In this document: piece after piece, positions 61,486 to 64,000 of the stretch
Numbering within the stretch: the stretch's first letter is position 1
Layout: every line of letters starts with the position of its first letter
DNA from: Leptospira fletcheri
GTDB taxonomy: Bacteria > Spirochaetota > Leptospiria > Leptospirales > Leptospiraceae
Assembly (NCBI RefSeq): GCF_004769195.1
Contig: NZ_RQET01000014.1
Span: 124,001 to 188,000, forward strand
Length of the DNA: 64,000 nt
Direction: 5' to 3'
Made by a program: the position numbers and the translations under genes
The notes under the pieces: generated by a model
The model's input: the letters and a program-made list of their open reading frames with translations, nothing else
Databases searched by the model: none
What the model was told of the DNA's origin: nothing

Positions 61486-62425
61486 CCTCCTCCTTCACAC
61501 TGGCCTTTTCCCTTTCCAAAAGTTCCGGAAGGGGAAAAACCTCCTCCTTTCCGTTCCTCAAGTACACCGCTTCCGCATCCCAGGCACCGTCTTTTCTCCG
61601 CAACCGAACATGATGGTGCCAAGAAATGCCTTCTGCATCCCGGAAAACCCGGGGAACTCGAGCCGCGTTGATAAATAGGGTTCCTGACTTTCTGACCTTC
61701 CAGATTCGAAATAAGACGGAACGTTTCGTATGATGGTGCATATGCCCTGCGATCACCACATTAGGCGTCCTTCCGTAAGATGCGGCATGTTCCAGAAAGG
61801 TTGCAAGGTCCGTATCCCCGAAATCCCCTTCTTCTTTCCGAAAATCACATCCCCAAATATCCGAGGCTTTGTTCCCCAGGCCGGCGGGTCCGTTATGTGC
61901 CAGAACCAATAGATCCTCTCCGGATTCCGCGGCTTCCCTTCCCAACGAATCCAGCTTTCGGACGGAATCCGCCATATTCGAGACGGAGAATTTCTTTCGT
62001 AAAAAAGGGAGAAAATTCAGACGAAATCCCATGGACAGCGGCCTAGCCCCGAGAATCGTCAGACCCCCGATCTCCTTATGTAAAGAATATTCGCATATTC
62101 TAATATCCCCAAGTTCTTTACGGAAACGGGAATACCTTCTAAGATGCCAAGGAAGACCGGGCCAGGTCAAAAAAGAAGGAAGGTGTAGAATTTCCGCTAA
62201 AAGTTGGAACAAAGAAGTCGTATCATGGTTTCCCGGGACCAAGTAGCAGGGCTTTCGGATTTTCGAAATCTCCTGTGCCACTCGGAATGTTGATTCCGTT
62301 CGGTAGGTCCCGAGATCTCCCGTAAAGAGTACTGCGTCGTATTCACTTTTTGAAAAATACTCAGTATCGACCGAGGTCCAAAAACCGTGGATATCACCGA
62401 TGATTGCCAGCGAAAAATTTTTCAA
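61469..62425 (-). CDS. Metallophosphoesterase (TIGR04168-like)
   Basis: A 318-residue calcineurin-like phosphoesterase. IIGDIHGFW at 8-16 (Asp, His), TGDLGTYR near 36 (Asp), VPGNHDTTS near 65 (Asn-His), [11 protein letters not shown] near 172 and AGHMHHHT near 226 supply the di-metal ligands. It looks most like the TIGR04168 group of phosphoesterases, whose substrate is unknown. Its end overlaps the TPR gene by 17 bp. Confidence 0.82.
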   Translation of the reverse strand: MKNFSLAIIGDIHGFWTSVDTEYFSKSEYDAVLFTGDLGTYRTESTFRVAQEISKIRKPCYLVPGNHDTTSLFQLLAEILHLPSFLTWPGLPWHLRRYSRFRKELGDIRICEYSLHKEIGGLTILGARPLSMGFRLNFLPFLRKKFSVSNMADSVRKLDSLGREAAESGEDLLVLAHNGPAGLGNKASDIWGCDFRKEEGDFGDTDLATFLEHAASYGRTPNVVIAGHMHHHTKRSVLFRIWKVRKSGTLFINAARVPRVFRDAEGISWHHHVRLRRKDGAWDAEAVYLRNGKEEVFPLPELLEREKASVKEEVSLLP

Positions 62426-62457
62426 CGAGGAGGTCCTACCGACAGAGAGGTTCCTTC

Positions 62458-62580
62458 ATGAATAATTCCTTGTGTTCTCGCAGGAAAGACATTTTCTGGG
62501 TTAGTCTCTCCCGTCTAACCAGGGAACTCAGACGTACCACCAAAGGTCGAAGCGCCGATGCGAAAATAAAAAAAGCTTAG
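62458..62580 (+). CDS. Possible 40-residue basic protein
   Basis: An ATG frame of 40 codons with AGAGG seven bases upstream. It is rich in Arg and Lys (SRLTRELRRTTKGRSADAKI) with no clear structure. It fills the space before the sensor gene. It could be a chance frame or a very small basic protein. Confidence 0.25.
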   Translation: MNNSLCSRRKDIFWVSLSRLTRELRRTTKGRSADAKIKKA

Positions 62581-62606
62581 ATCATTCGAGGCAATCAGGC
62601 AACCGC

Positions 62607-64000
62607 ATGCAAGGAATCAGTAAAGAAATCAACAAATTCATAGCGCGTTTTATTTTCTATACGGAAGCAGTCGCGTTTTTAGTGGCAGTGCCAATCACTC
62701 TCTTTTTGTTTACGCTGGTATTGGAACTTGACGAATCTCAAACCCGGAACCTGCTCCTCGCCGCATCCATCGCCACTCCGTTCCTACTTTTGTACACGAT
62801 TCTAGCAACCCGCTGGAAATTGACGGTACTCTACGAATACAGAAGCCAATTCGATACGGGAGCGGTAAATCGCGAAACCGTTTTCAAAGCCCAAAAGGCC
62901 TTGTTCCGATTGCCCATCCTCCATTCCTTGGAGGCCGGCAGCCGAATGCTGTTAGGCGGCGCGATTACCGCCTTTCTATTCGGCTATTTTGATCCCGGAA
63001 TTGCGGCGGATTATTATAATTTGTTCGGCGTGCTTTTGTTTATGACCGCCTGCCTTTCCCTGTATTTCTATCTGACTACGGAAAAGCTCAAAGAGGATTT
63101 AAGTCGGACGGACATTTTCGGGTCCATAGACGCCAGCTCTCTGGTAAGACTCAGCCTGAACCGTACGCTTTCTCTCACGTTTTTTTGCATCGTTTTCATT
63201 TTGGCGGTCGGCGTTTCCACCATCGTTTACAAGCTCTCTTACAATTCTCTCAGAGGCGCGTATTTCGAACAGATGAAGAATTTGGCCCAAACTCTAGATA
63301 TACTTACCGAAACCATCTACCGGGACGCGGAAAAGGATTCGGAAGACCTAACGGAAAATCAGAATTTGAAATACTTTCTTTCGAAGTTCGACACGAAGGA
63401 ATCCTCGGGCATTCTGGAAAAGTTCATCTCCTCCAAGAGCAGATTCGACGGTGTAGCGATCTTGCAAACGGAAGGCAATTCCTATAGAAAACTCGCTTTC
63501 GCCGGAACATTGGACTCGGAGATCGGCCTTATCACGGAGAAATTTTCTCTTCCCGGCTCCGATCAGATTGCGGAACAGATTTCCAAAAACCGGATTTTCG
63601 CCAGCGAACCGAGCGCTTCCCCCGAAGGAGGTTCGCCGGTGGTTCTGCTCATCAAACAGATTTCCGTTCCTACGGAGGGAAGAACCACCTTTGCGGTTTT
63701 TTCCTTTAAGATCGGAGAATTGACCGGCTGGATTCTGCAATCCGTAAAAGTGGGCAAAACGGGTTATCCCGGGCTCTGGTCGGAACGGATGACCTTCGTA
63801 AATCATATTAATCCCGCCTTCCGCTTGAAAAAACTACAGGAATTTTCCTTTCGGGATGATTTCAAGAAAAGCCGGGACGGCGAACCGGTCCGCTATAATC
63901 TGAATGGAGTTTATAAATATCTAATCTATAAATCCAACCCCGGTTTCGGATTCAAATCCTTCGTAGCGATCGAAAACGGAGAGATCGCGGATCAGGCGTT
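62607..64000 (+). CDS. Membrane sensor protein, N-terminal part (cut by window edge)
   Basis: At least 464 residues open to the window end. The N-terminus has about five or six membrane helices (roughly 15-40, 48-66, 112-130, 138-158, 193-215). An extracytoplasmic Cache-like domain begins about 220, with FDGVAILQTEGNSYR and QSVKVGKTGYPGLW, the ligand-side signature of double Cache. A chemoreceptor, GGDEF or adenylate-cyclase output probably follows beyond the window. It starts at ATG 62607; AGG(CAATC)AGG lies upstream. Output is undetermined. Confidence 0.7.
   Translation, partial: MQGISKEINKFIARFIFYTEAVAFLVAVPITLFLFTLVLELDESQTRNLLLAASIATPFLLLYTILATRWKLTVLYEYRSQFDTGAVNRETVFKAQKALFRLPILHSLEAGSRMLLGGAITAFLFGYFDPGIAADYYNLFGVLLFMTACLSLYFYLTTEKLKEDLSRTDIFGSIDASSLVRLSLNRTLSLTFFCIVFILAVGVSTIVYKLSYNSLRGAYFEQMKNLAQTLDILTETIYRDAEKDSEDLTENQNLKYFLSKFDTKESSGILEKFISSKSRFDGVAILQTEGNSYRKLAFAGTLDSEIGLITEKFSLPGSDQIAEQISKNRIFASEPSASPEGGSPVVLLIKQISVPTEGRTTFAVFSFKIGELTGWILQSVKVGKTGYPGLWSERMTFVNHINPAFRLKKLQEFSFRDDFKKSRDGEPVRYNLNGVYKYLIYKSNPGFGFKSFVAIENGEIADQA

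Overview
The window is a 64-kb chromosomal segment of a Leptospira, probably one of the moderately GC-rich intermediate (P2-type) species. This rests on spirochaete-type gene content: two paralogous membrane glycosyltransferase-like proteins of a kind typical of Leptospira, a TIGR04168-type phosphoesterase, a metallo-beta-lactamase protein fused to cyclic-nucleotide domains, and many lipoproteins and beta-barrel proteins. It also rests on base composition, which looks near 45-50 % GC by eye and was not counted. No rRNA, CRISPR array, transposase, integrase or phage gene was seen. Both tRNA genes lack an encoded CCA, which fits the CCA-adding enzyme at 12764.

Layout. 1-10.7 kb is a surface-glycan locus: a GT-C glycosyltransferase with the signature of arabinofuranosyltransferase-like enzymes, two related polytopic proteins, an acyltransferase, an O-antigen ligase/polymerase-like protein, and a pair resembling mycobacterial DprE1/DprE2, which make polyprenyl-phosphate arabinose. 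10.7-14.1 kb holds an aminoacyl-tRNA-protein transferase, RNase H, a lipoprotein and the CCA enzyme. 14.1-16.1 kb is a porin-like barrel behind a near-perfect sigma-54 promoter with an upstream palindrome. 16.4-20.1 kb is a TolC/adaptor efflux set without its inner-membrane pump. 20.2-24.8 kb carries secA, a lipoprotein, an amidotransferase and a TlpA-like lipoprotein.

24.8-29.6 kb runs on the plus strand: an RNA polymerase omega-like protein with an acidic tail, a Maf/DUF115-type protein in the same frame that appears to start at an ATT codon, a response regulator, a HEAT-repeat secreted protein that may also use a non-standard start, and two small secreted proteins. Next come a CAU tRNA (probably tRNA-Ile2) and a 430-bp stretch of tRNA-tail copies and GC-rich repeats. 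30.2-34.5 kb encodes a hydrolase, a BFN nuclease, a phasin-like protein and an MFS transporter. 34.6-41.3 kb on the minus strand holds an ACT protein, a surface protein, an acyl-CoA dehydrogenase, a cyclic-nucleotide-controlled phosphodiesterase, thioredoxin and two conserved unknowns.

41.4-46 kb is tatA-tatC facing tRNA-Gly-tig-clpP-clpX. 46.1-51.8 kb is a compact molybdenum-cofactor locus (moaA-moaD-moaE-mobA, a divergent MoeB-rhodanese fusion) next to one cytoplasmic molybdoenzyme. 51.9-64 kb holds an esterase, a NagZ-like hydrolase, HemW, a chemoreceptor, ilvB-ilvN, a TPR protein, a phosphoesterase and the start of a membrane sensor cut by the window edge. Functions are assigned by motif recognition from the sequence and by recollection of families; no database search was run.
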